A stretch of 64,000 nucleotides of DNA. Source: JAJECS01 sp965198185 (lineage in GTDB: Bacteria; Chloroflexota; UBA11872). Shown piece after piece: positions 44,932 through 52,547 of the stretch. The notes beneath the pieces were generated by a model, which was not told the DNA's origin, did no database searches, and saw nothing but the letters and a program-made list of their open reading frames with translations. The stretch lies in the NCBI GenBank assembly GCA_965198185.1, contig CBDAOU010000001.1:186001-250000 (forward strand), in the 5' to 3' direction. How positions within the stretch are numbered: the first letter of the stretch is position 1; every line of letters begins with the position of its first letter. The translations under genes were made by a program, and so were the position numbers.

Positions 44932-46638
44932 ATGCGGCGACTTCGAGCAGGATTCGTCATCCTCATCGTCCTGGCGCTGACGGCATGCGGCGAGGCGGAG
45001 AGTGGAGCCGATTCGTTCGAGACCAGCGACGCCCAGATGGCCCAGCCGGCCGCAATGGCCGCCGTTACAGCCACGCCCGTGCCCGTGCGTGAGGTGGAGG
45101 TGGCGGCCGAGAAGGTTGTCCAGGTCATCAAAGAGGTGCCGGTCGAGGTCGTGCGCGAGGTGATGGTCGAGGTCGAGAAGGTTGTCGAGAACACAGCTTC
45201 GGGCGCCGTTGCCGCGGGCGCGCCGCAGCTGGCCGCGATCATCGTGGCCGAGCGCCAGATCATCCGCACCGGCACGCTGAGTGTTGTCGTCACCGAACTC
45301 GCGAATGCGGTGACGCAGGTCCAGGACATCGTGGATGGCATCCCCGGAGCCTTTGTCGCCGCGTCCAACATTCAGCAGGACGATCCGCGGCGCGTGAGCA
45401 CCATCACCGTGCGCGTGCCCGTCGAGGCGTTTGACGCCACGCTCGCGTCGCTGCGCAACGTGGGCGCCGAGGTGATCGACGAAGACATCCGCAGCCAGGA
45501 CGTGACGGCGCAGTACACCGACCTGACCGCCCGCCTGCGCAACGCCACCGCCGCGGAGCAGCAATTGCTGGACATTCTCACCCGAGCCGTGAGCGTGCAG
45601 GACACCATCGACGTGCAGCGCGAGTTGACCCAGGTGCGCGAGCGCATTGAGGTGCTCCAGGGTCAGCTCAATTTGCTGACGAACCAGACCTCGCTAGCCA
45701 CGATCGTGCTGCACCTGCACCCGGCATCGGATCTGATCGTGACGCGCAAGACTCCGAGCTATTTCCAAATGCACGACCAAACCAACCTCTCCCTGACGGT
45801 GCGCAACGACGGCACCGTGGACCTCATGCAGGTGGAAATCGCCGACCGGCTGGACCCGGGCATGATCTTCTTGGCCGCCGGCGACGGCGCCGTCTACGAC
45901 ACAGCCGCCCACACGGTGAGGTGGACGATCGACCGGCTCGGTCCGGGCGAAGCCCGCTTCCTCGGCGCCGAGGTCCGCCTGGAGAGCGATGCGCTTGAGA
46001 TGCAGGCGCGCGCCGAGGTTTCGACGTCCAGCCCCGAGGGCGACGGCGCCAACAACCGCGCCACAGCCACCCTGACGTTCCACGTGGACCTGGGCATCTA
46101 CAAGGACGGTCCGATCGCCGTGCCTGTCGGGCGGGACGTGGCGTACGGCCTGGAGTACCACAACACCGGCAATACCGACGCCCGCGACGTCAAGCTTGAA
46201 GAGCGCCTGTCCGACGGCATGCAGTTTGTGCGTGCGGACGGCGGCGGACGCTTTGACGCCGAGCGCAACGCGATCGTGTGGGAGTTTCCGCGGCTTGCGC
46301 CTGGGTCGGGCGACCACGTGTCTTACGTGGCGCGGGTGGAGGCGGAGGCTGGCCGTTTGCAGACCGACACCACCATCACCTCGGATCAGCCGGACCGGGC
46401 CAGCGTGGACAACACCACCACCACGTTCCTCACCGTGCTGCCCGAGGACGTGGCTGAGCGCGATGTCTGGAACCCCGGATCAACGGCTCGGGAGAGCGTG
46501 GATCGGCTGGGGCGCTTCGCCCAGTGGGCGGCCGACGCCGGACTCACCATCGGCATCATCGGCGGACCGATCCTGGCCGTTGTAGCGATCCTGGTCGGAG
46601 CCGTGCGCGCGATCAGGCGGCGCCGACGCGGGACCTAG
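44932..46638 (+). CDS. DUF4349 lipoprotein with DUF11-like repeats and a C-terminal membrane helix
   Basis: 568 residues. Signal peptide and lipobox LTAC near residue 19, then a Val/Glu/Lys repeat spacer like that of the two substrate-binding proteins (about 52-88, VVQVIKEVPVEVVREVMVEV). The DUF4349 domain follows (about 100-265; RTGTLSVVVTELANAVTQVQ, TDLTARLRNATAAEQQLLDI). Two DUF11-like beta domains follow (about 280-500; YDTAAHTVRWTIDRLGPGEA, YHNTGNTDARDVKLEERLS), and a membrane helix with RRRRRG tail (about 540-568). Probably anchored at both ends on the outer face. ATG at 44932 lies 7 nt after GGAG. Confidence 0.82.
   Translation: MRRLRAGFVILIVLALTACGEAESGADSFETSDAQMAQPAAMAAVTATPVPVREVEVAAEKVVQVIKEVPVEVVREVMVEVEKVVENTASGAVAAGAPQLAAIIVAERQIIRTGTLSVVVTELANAVTQVQDIVDGIPGAFVAASNIQQDDPRRVSTITVRVPVEAFDATLASLRNVGAEVIDEDIRSQDVTAQYTDLTARLRNATAAEQQLLDILTRAVSVQDTIDVQRELTQVRERIEVLQGQLNLLTNQTSLATIVLHLHPASDLIVTRKTPSYFQMHDQTNLSLTVRNDGTVDLMQVEIADRLDPGMIFLAAGDGAVYDTAAHTVRWTIDRLGPGEARFLGAEVRLESDALEMQARAEVSTSSPEGDGANNRATATLTFHVDLGIYKDGPIAVPVGRDVAYGLEYHNTGNTDARDVKLEERLSDGMQFVRADGGGRFDAERNAIVWEFPRLAPGSGDHVSYVARVEAEAGRLQTDTTITSDQPDRASVDNTTTTFLTVLPEDVAERDVWNPGSTARESVDRLGRFAQWAADAGLTIGIIGGPILAVVAILVGAVRAIRRRRRGT
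45085..45195 (+). repeat. Short Val/Glu/Lys coding repeat in the DUF4349 lipoprotein
   Basis: Encodes EVEVAAEKVVQVIKEVPVEV and VREVMVEVEKVVEN, the same sequence style as the spacer repeats at 17607 and 20117 but only two to three units. Shows that this spacer is used by unrelated lipoproteins of this genome. Confidence 0.75.
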
Positions 46639-47426
46639 CTCGAAGCGCTGGTATAGCGGCTCAGGCCGAAGCGCCAGAAGCGCGTGGCCGCCAGCACCGC
46701 GATGACGGCGATGACGGGGGCGACCCATACCAGCCACGACGGGTCGCGTCCCGTCACGACCTGCGCCGGCACCGTGGTGACGAACGCCACCGGGAACACG
46801 AAGGTCAGGAGTTGCCGCAGCCAGAACGGGTAGACCTCGATGGGGTAGCGCCCGGTCTGGAAGAACAGGTTGAAGATCATGGTGACGTTGGCCACGCGCA
46901 CGAACCAAAACACGAGCGTAGTGAGCGCCAGCCAGATGGCATACACGATGGCCACCCCACAGGTCAGCAACGCCACGAACAGCAGCACGCCCCAACCCGA
47001 CACGTCCGTGTCAATACCAAGCAGCGCCACACCGAGCACGATGGCCCCGAGCACGATGTCGGACACGTGCCACACGACAAATCGCCGCGCGCTGGCCAGG
47101 AACAACACCGGCACCGGTTTCATGAGCACGTAGTCGAAGGTGCCTTCGCGCACTTCCTCAACGACCCGGTTGAGGCTCGGCGACATAAACATCGCCACAA
47201 ATCCACTGACGAAGACGAAGATCCCCAGGAGCGCCAGCGTCTGTCCCAGCGTCCAGCCGCCCAGCGTTTCCGTGTGCGCAAAGATCACCGCCACGCTGCC
47301 GACGGCGGTTGCGAGATTGAGCACGCTGCGGATCAGATTGCCGAACAGATCGCCCCGGTAGGCGAACTCCTCTTGCAATGCCGAGCGAAAGTACGCACCG
47401 GCGATGCGGGCAAGGCGCCCGATCAC
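46635..47426 (-). CDS. ABC-2 type exporter permease, second subunit
   Basis: 263 residues, about six membrane helices (LGIFVFVSGFVAMFM, IVLGAIVLGVALLG, LLFVALLTCGVAIVYAIWLA, VAPVIAVIAVLAATRFW). The family is ABC2_membrane_6-like. The sequence around YFRSALQEEFAYRGD and REGTFDYVLMKPVPVLF matches this group, where two permease genes always pair with one ATPase. GTG start at 47426 overlaps the stop of the other permease by 3 nt. Its 3' end overlaps the lipoprotein gene of the other strand by 4 nt. The exported substrate is unknown. Confidence 0.85.
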   Translation of the reverse strand: MIGRLARIAGAYFRSALQEEFAYRGDLFGNLIRSVLNLATAVGSVAVIFAHTETLGGWTLGQTLALLGIFVFVSGFVAMFMSPSLNRVVEEVREGTFDYVLMKPVPVLFLASARRFVVWHVSDIVLGAIVLGVALLGIDTDVSGWGVLLFVALLTCGVAIVYAIWLALTTLVFWFVRVANVTMIFNLFFQTGRYPIEVYPFWLRQLLTFVFPVAFVTTVPAQVVTGRDPSWLVWVAPVIAVIAVLAATRFWRFGLSRYTSASS

Positions 47427-48226
47427 GCGCCCACCGCCCCATAGCGCTTCACGCCAGCCCGCCAGACCAGGACAAAGGCCGCCAGCGCGGCGACCGTCCA
47501 TCCGGCCTGGATCGCCAGTCCCGTCACGAGTTCCGCGCCCTGGACGCGTCCCAGCGCCACCTCGATGGGGAAACCGACCGTATAGCGCATCGGGAGCGCC
47601 ACGGCGGCTTGCTGCAGCAGGCCGGGAAGCACGGCAACGGGTGCGATCTGCCCGCCGAGCAGGAAGGTCAGGCTTATCCAGATTTCCCAAAACGACATAG
47701 AGCGCGTGGTCCAGAAAGCGAGCATGGCGAAGCACGAGCCAATGAGGAACGAGATCAAGGCGGCCATGGCCATGGACGGAACGAAAAGCGCGATTCCCAG
47801 CCAATCCGCATCGAAGGCCGGGCGCAGAATCAGCGCCAGGCCGACCCAGATGGGTACCAAAAACACCAGGTTCACCGCCTTGTAGGCAATGTTGAGCGCG
47901 CCCGCGCGCCAGAACGGATGCAGCGGGCGGAGCAAGTGCGGGGAGAGCCGGCCGGTCTGGATGCTTGGCGCCATGGTGTAGACCTCAATCGCCAGCGTGA
48001 GGTGCGACACGGCCATGAAGACGAGGTAGTAGAGGATGAAGTCGTCGCGGGCGTAACCGGCGATGTTTCCACCGCCGACGATCGTGGACCAGATGACCAG
48101 GTAGATGATGGGGTTCACCACCTGCCAGAGGCCGTACAGAAACATCTGGACGCGGTACTGGAAGAGGTCGGCCAGCTCGGCTCTGAGCAGCGCCGCAAAG
48201 CCTGCCAGCGTGCGCGAGTGCATCAC
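47423..48226 (-). CDS. ABC-2 type exporter permease, first subunit
   Basis: 267 residues with about six membrane helices (VVNPIIYLVIWSTIVGG, LVFLVPIWVGLALIL, ALISFLIGSCFAMLAF, VAALAAFVLVWRAGV). Homologous in layout to the second permease; the pair should form a heterodimer. Its ATG overlaps the stop of the ATPase gene (ATGA, 48223-48226), so the three genes form one tightly coupled operon. Confidence 0.86.
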   Translation of the reverse strand: MMHSRTLAGFAALLRAELADLFQYRVQMFLYGLWQVVNPIIYLVIWSTIVGGGNIAGYARDDFILYYLVFMAVSHLTLAIEVYTMAPSIQTGRLSPHLLRPLHPFWRAGALNIAYKAVNLVFLVPIWVGLALILRPAFDADWLGIALFVPSMAMAALISFLIGSCFAMLAFWTTRSMSFWEIWISLTFLLGGQIAPVAVLPGLLQQAAVALPMRYTVGFPIEVALGRVQGAELVTGLAIQAGWTVAALAAFVLVWRAGVKRYGAVGA

Positions 48227-49206
48227 GACTCGCGCCGGCGAAACACCTGGTCGATGACGTATTCCAGGGGAGGGTCCTCGACGCTCAGGTCGGCCACCGG
48301 CAACTCCGCCAGCATGCGCGCCGTCACGGACGCTGCCTTGGCCTTGTCGGTGCGAACGCTCACCTGCACGTCGTCGGCATTCACGACCTCGCCGTAGGCC
48401 GCGAGGTCCCCACGCTCGACGGGGCGCTCCAGATGCAGGGTGATGGTCTTGTGCGGGGCGTAGCGGTCGATGAGACCGGCGAGCCGGCCGTCGTAGAGCA
48501 GTTTCCCGTGGTCGATCACGACCACGCGCTCGGCCAGCGCCTTGACGTCGGCCATGTAGTGGCTGGTGAGCAGAATCGTGGCGCCGGTGGTGGCGTTGTA
48601 CCGCGTGATGAAGTCGCGGATGCGCTGCTGCATCGTGACGTCGAGACCGATGGTCGGTTCGTCGAGAAACAGCACGCGGGGGCGGTGCAAAAGGCCGGCA
48701 GCCAGCTCGGCCTTCATGCGCTCACCGAGGGAAAGCTGGCGTACGGGCTTGGTGAGCACCTCTTCAAGGTCAAGCAGCCCGACGAGCAGGTCCAGCGATT
48801 CCTGATAGGCGGCGTCGCCCAGGCCAAACACGGCCTTGTTGACCAGGAACGTGTCCAGGGCCGGCAGATCCCAATAGAGCTGCTGGCGCTGCCCCATGAT
48901 GAGCGTGATGGCCGACAAAAACTCGTGCCGCCGTTCCCACGGGGTGAAGCCCAGCACCGTCGCCTCGCCGGAGGTCGGATGCAGCAGCCCGCTCAATAGC
49001 TTGAGCGCCGTCGTCTTCCCGGCGCCGTTGGGACCCAGGAATCCGACGGTCTCACCGGGCTGCACGTCGAAGGTGATGTCGTCGACGGCGCGCACGGACC
49101 GATGGCGGCGCCGCACGACGCTGCGCAACGACTCGCGCAGGCCGCCCTGACGGTCGGCGACCTGATAGTGCTTGACCAGATGGCGCACACGAATATCGAC
49201 GGACAT
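48223..49206 (-). CDS. ABC exporter ATPase (daunorubicin-resistance/YbhF-like type)
   Basis: 327 residues. Walker A GPNGAGKTT, Q-loop at MGQRQQLYWDLPA, signature LSLGERMKAELAA, Walker B VLFLDEPTIGLD, switch His in LTSHYMADV. The N-terminal loop with RRRHRSVRAVDDITFDV and the C-terminal extension are typical of ATPases working with ABC2_membrane_6 permeases. Powers export by the two permeases downstream. Confidence 0.95.
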   Translation of the reverse strand: MSVDIRVRHLVKHYQVADRQGGLRESLRSVVRRRHRSVRAVDDITFDVQPGETVGFLGPNGAGKTTALKLLSGLLHPTSGEATVLGFTPWERRHEFLSAITLIMGQRQQLYWDLPALDTFLVNKAVFGLGDAAYQESLDLLVGLLDLEEVLTKPVRQLSLGERMKAELAAGLLHRPRVLFLDEPTIGLDVTMQQRIRDFITRYNATTGATILLTSHYMADVKALAERVVVIDHGKLLYDGRLAGLIDRYAPHKTITLHLERPVERGDLAAYGEVVNADDVQVSVRTDKAKAASVTARMLAELPVADLSVEDPPLEYVIDQVFRRRES

Positions 49207-49282
49207 GCAAATCCACGGTGCGGCCGGCTCCCGAGCCTAGCGCCTCACATCGAGTCCGCGAGTCGACCGAAGCGTCGTCGCG

Positions 49283-50137
49283 CTAGCGCACGGGCACCCA
49301 TTTGTGCAGGTAGCTGTCGCCGCCAACTTCGGCCACGTACACCGCGCCTTGATCGTCGACCCAGATGCCGTGCGGTCCACCAATGCGATCCGGCGGCACG
49401 CGATCCTGGGCCCAGCGGGTGATCACCCTGCCGTCGAAGTCGAAAATCGTGACGCCGCGATTGAGCTCGGTGACAAAAATGACGCCGCGGTCTTCATCAA
49501 CGTAGAAGTCGGACGGCAGCGGGATATCGCCCCATTCGGTGATGTACGCCCCGTCGCGATCGAAGACCTGGATGCGGTCGTTCTCGCGATCGGCCACGAG
49601 CACCCGATCGTCCCGGAGCACCCAGATGCCGTGCGGCAGCGCGAACTGACCGGGGCCGTTTCCGGGTTCACCCCAGGTGAGTTCGTGCCGGCCGGCGGCG
49701 TCGAATCGGTGGCACTTGGTATCCCCGTAGCCGTCGGAGACATAGATGACGCCGCCGTCCGTGACGAAAGTGTTCGTGGGCTGATTGAAGAGTCCGGCGG
49801 AGGCGCTGGTTTGGTACGGATAGCCCAGCCGCCCCTTCGGCGTGCCGTCCGTGTCATAGATCCAGACCACATGCGCGAATTGATCGGTCAACCAGAGCCG
49901 CTCCTGGCGGTCCATGAAGACGCCGTGGGCGTAGCAGAACTCCGCGTCGCCCCAATGGCCGATGACCTCGCCTTCACGCCCAAGCACCGTCATCGGACGT
50001 GTGCCGCGATTGAAGCAGTAGACGCGGCCCAGGCGGTCCGTGGCAATGCTGCCGATCCAGCCCAGGCTCCAGTCGTGCGGCAGCTTGAGCCAGCCGTCCA
50101 CATAGTCATAGGTGAATTCGCCGGATCCAACACGCAT
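49283..50137 (-). CDS. NHL-repeat beta-propeller protein
   Basis: 284 residues built from about six NHL repeats, each ending with a DxxGxVYV-type strand: IATDRLGRVYCFN, VFMDRQERLWLTD, FVTDGGVIYVSDGYGD, IWVLRDDRVLVADREND, FYVDEDRGVIFVTE, IWVDDQGAVYVAE. Forms a propeller similar to peptidyl-alpha-hydroxyglycine alpha-amidating lyase and other six-bladed enzymes. No signal peptide. Catalytic role not evident. Confidence 0.82.
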   Translation of the reverse strand: MRVGSGEFTYDYVDGWLKLPHDWSLGWIGSIATDRLGRVYCFNRGTRPMTVLGREGEVIGHWGDAEFCYAHGVFMDRQERLWLTDQFAHVVWIYDTDGTPKGRLGYPYQTSASAGLFNQPTNTFVTDGGVIYVSDGYGDTKCHRFDAAGRHELTWGEPGNGPGQFALPHGIWVLRDDRVLVADRENDRIQVFDRDGAYITEWGDIPLPSDFYVDEDRGVIFVTELNRGVTIFDFDGRVITRWAQDRVPPDRIGGPHGIWVDDQGAVYVAEVGGDSYLHKWVPVR

Positions 50138-50306
50138 GGGGCTCTCCGCAAGTCATCACCGCCGGAGAGCAGCGTAGCGGGTCGCCAGGCCACCAACCGC
50201 CGAGGCACTTGTGTGGCCTTCACAACGGTGCCGCGCGACGGTCGGACATAGGGTTGGAGGAGACGGCTGGCCGCCACAGCAGGCGGCTTCGGGATGGAGG
50301 TGCGCG

Positions 50307-50414
50307 ATGAAGAAGACGGTGGCAGTGCTCGTGCTGGCGATCGCGGCCGCAGCGGCGCTCGTGGTGCATCGGCTGCGTCGCGAATCGGCGCCCGAGGTCT
50401 CGGCCTCGGCGTAG
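50307..50414 (+). CDS. 35-residue single-pass membrane peptide
   Basis: MKKTVAVLVLAIAAAAALVV is a membrane helix with a basic start, then HRLRRESAPEVSASA. GGAGG (50296-50300) lies 6 nt before the ATG and a strong GC hairpin follows the stop by about 10 nt, so it is a complete small gene. Like the peptide at 26843 its function is unknown. Confidence 0.65.
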   Translation: MKKTVAVLVLAIAAAAALVVHRLRRESAPEVSASA

Positions 50415-50424
50415 CGAAGACCGC

Positions 50425-50456
50425 AGGCCCGGGCGGCGCGAGCGCCGCCCGGGCCT
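50425..50456 (+). terminator. GC-rich hairpin terminator after the small membrane peptide gene
   Basis: Perfect inverted repeat of 14-15 bp (AGGCCCGGGCGGCGC and its complement) with a very short loop, 10 nt after the stop of the gene at 50307. Only a few T residues follow (GGTGCATTTCG). Confidence 0.65.
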
Positions 50457-50535
50457 GGTGCATTTCGCGCCGGATCGCACATGTCGCGCAAGAGGACTTA
50501 TCCTTAGCCGATTGAAACGTACGGCGGGCTGACAC

Positions 50536-51375
50536 ATGTTCCAAACCATCGGGCGCACCTGGGAGCTCATCAAGATGAGTTGGGCGGTCCTCAAGAAGGA
50601 CCGGGAGCTGGTGCTGTTTCCCGTCATGTCGACCGTGGCGCTGGTGATATTGGCGGGGCTGATGATGGGCGTTGGGTCCGGCCTTGGCACCGTGGACCGT
50701 CTGGCCGATACCGGCGCCTCCGAAGTCGACATCCTGCTCCTTGCCGTGACCTATTTCCTCCTGGCGTTCGTCGTCATCTATTTCAACTCGGCGCTCATCG
50801 GCGCCGCCATGATTCGATTGGCCGGCGGCGACCCGACGGTCGGCGACGGTCTGCGCATGGCGAACAAGCGCCTCCCGCAGATCTTGGGATGGGCGCTCAT
50901 TTCGGCCACTGTCGGGCTCATCCTGCAGGTGCTCCGCAGCCAGGCGCGCGACAACATGATCGGACAGATCGTGCTCTCGCTCGTCGGCGGTGTCTGGGCG
51001 TATTTGACGTACTTTGTCGTTCCCATTGTGGTCGCCGAAGGGCTGGGACCGATTGGCGCGATCCGGAGCTCGGGCTCACTGTTCAAGCGCACCTGGGGCG
51101 AGCAGGTCACGTCAAACGTCGGCTTCGGCATCCTGGCGTTCGTCGCCGTGCTGATCGGCGCTCTGCCCGCCGTTTTGGTGGCCGCAATCAGCCTTCCGGT
51201 AGGCATCGCGGTTGGGGTGGCAACCGTCGGACTCGCCTTGGCGATCGTGACGGCGCTGGAGGGCATCTTCAAGGCCGCGCTGTACGGCTATGTGGCAGAC
51301 GGTCGCGTGCCCGAGGACTTCACGCGCGACTCGCTGGCCGGGGCGTACCAAAGCGGCGCCCGACCGAATCGGTAG
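50536..51375 (+). CDS. DUF6159-type membrane protein
   Basis: 279 residues with about six membrane helices (VLFPVMSTVALVILAGLMMG, LLLAVTYFLLAFVVIYF, IVLSLVGGVWAYLTYFVVPI, ILAFVAVLIGALPAVLVAAI). The start TIGRTWELIKMSWAVLKKDRE and VVAEGLGPIGAIRSSGSLFK match the DUF6159 family. Function unknown. The ending PEDFTRDSLAGAY is soluble. Alone between small genes. Confidence 0.8.
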   Translation: MFQTIGRTWELIKMSWAVLKKDRELVLFPVMSTVALVILAGLMMGVGSGLGTVDRLADTGASEVDILLLAVTYFLLAFVVIYFNSALIGAAMIRLAGGDPTVGDGLRMANKRLPQILGWALISATVGLILQVLRSQARDNMIGQIVLSLVGGVWAYLTYFVVPIVVAEGLGPIGAIRSSGSLFKRTWGEQVTSNVGFGILAFVAVLIGALPAVLVAAISLPVGIAVGVATVGLALAIVTALEGIFKAALYGYVADGRVPEDFTRDSLAGAYQSGARPNR

Positions 51376-51481
51376 TTCTAGCCGCACACCACCGCTCGCC
51401 GAAGCTGTTATCATTCCGTGGCGGGCTTCGCCGTATAGCGCCGCCATCGGTCAAGCACGCAGACAGCAGGAGTAGACGGAC

Positions 51482-52531
51482 TTGCCGCAGGGTCCACGAG
51501 TCGGGCGACGCCGGCTGCTTTCGCTAGCAGCCGGCAGTGCTGCCGTCGCAGCCAGCGGCCTGGTGACATCTGCCAGCGCCCAAGGCTGGGGCGAGGGCCA
51601 TCTGGAAACGGTCTACGCCGCTGAGACCGGTCACCACATTTCCGGGCCAATCCTCGACTGGTGGCTGCAATACGGCCGTGAGGCGTCGATTGGATGGCCG
51701 ATCACCGAGCCGCTGAAGTATGGCCGGGAGCAGCTGCAGTATTTCGAGCGCGGCGCGCTGCTCACCGACGCCTGGACGCGAGATCCGCTCGGAGTTATCC
51801 CGCTAAATCTGGGAACCGCCTGGGCGCTGCAACAGATCAGCGCCGATCGAGCGCACGAATACGAATGGTGGTTTCCCGAGACCAAACGTGGGGTGCACCC
51901 GGCATTCTGGGAATCGTTCCGCGAGCGTGGCGGCGTCTTCGCGTTTGGCTTCCCCGTCCTCTGGGGCGCGGAAACCACGAGCGGGTTGCGCCAGACCTTC
52001 AGCCGCTCAGTCTGGAGGGACACTTCGCAGGGACTGGTCCAAGATCCAGTGGGCGTTTACGTCGCCGAGTCGCGCGGTGTGAGCACCGACCCGGTCAGGC
52101 AGTCGTCGCTGGCCCCGAAATACGAAGCCGCACACTGGCCCTCACGGCCAGTCTATGCGTCCGAGCGACGGGCCGAGGTCGATCTCACCCAGCAAGTCGC
52201 CACCTTCTATGCGGCTGACCAACCGGTCTACCAAGCGTTGATCTCAACTGGGCTGCCGCCCGACTTCACGCCGCCCGGCGACTTCAGTATTTTCTGGCGC
52301 ATTGAGCGCGCGCGGCTAATTTCCAACGGCAGCACGCTCAAGACGTACGACGTGCCCAATGTGCTGCATGTCCAGTACTTCACCCGACGATGGATCGGGT
52401 TTCACTACGCCTATTGGCACGACGCGTTCGGCAGCGTGTACAGCGCCGGTTGCGTGAACATGCGGCTCCCCGACTCGCAATGGGCGTGGGACTTCTGTGC
52501 GAACGGCACGCCGGTCGTCGTGCACCACTAG
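51482..52531 (+). CDS. Tat-exported L,D-transpeptidase (YkuD fold)
   Basis: 349 residues. The N-terminus GRRRLLSLAAGSAAVAASGL is a twin-arginine signal peptide with an ASA-Q-type cleavage site. The middle part (about 40-215) is a long uncharacterised region. The C-terminal YkuD domain (about 225-349) ends with FHYAYWHDAFG and SAGCVNMRLPD: the nucleophile Cys is present, but the usual SHGC motif reads SAGC, so the second His is lost. Such enzymes crosslink peptidoglycan with 3-3 bonds or attach proteins. Start is TTG at 51482, with AGGAG 9 nt upstream. Confidence 0.85.
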   Translation: MPQGPRVGRRRLLSLAAGSAAVAASGLVTSASAQGWGEGHLETVYAAETGHHISGPILDWWLQYGREASIGWPITEPLKYGREQLQYFERGALLTDAWTRDPLGVIPLNLGTAWALQQISADRAHEYEWWFPETKRGVHPAFWESFRERGGVFAFGFPVLWGAETTSGLRQTFSRSVWRDTSQGLVQDPVGVYVAESRGVSTDPVRQSSLAPKYEAAHWPSRPVYASERRAEVDLTQQVATFYAADQPVYQALISTGLPPDFTPPGDFSIFWRIERARLISNGSTLKTYDVPNVLHVQYFTRRWIGFHYAYWHDAFGSVYSAGCVNMRLPDSQWAWDFCANGTPVVVHH

Positions 52532-52547
52532 CCGGCGTCCGCGCGGT

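Noticed and set aside
47427..47804. Long N-terminal extension of the second ABC-2 permease
   Set aside because: It runs out of frame inside the first permease gene; the GTG at 47426 overlaps the previous stop and starts the family domain.
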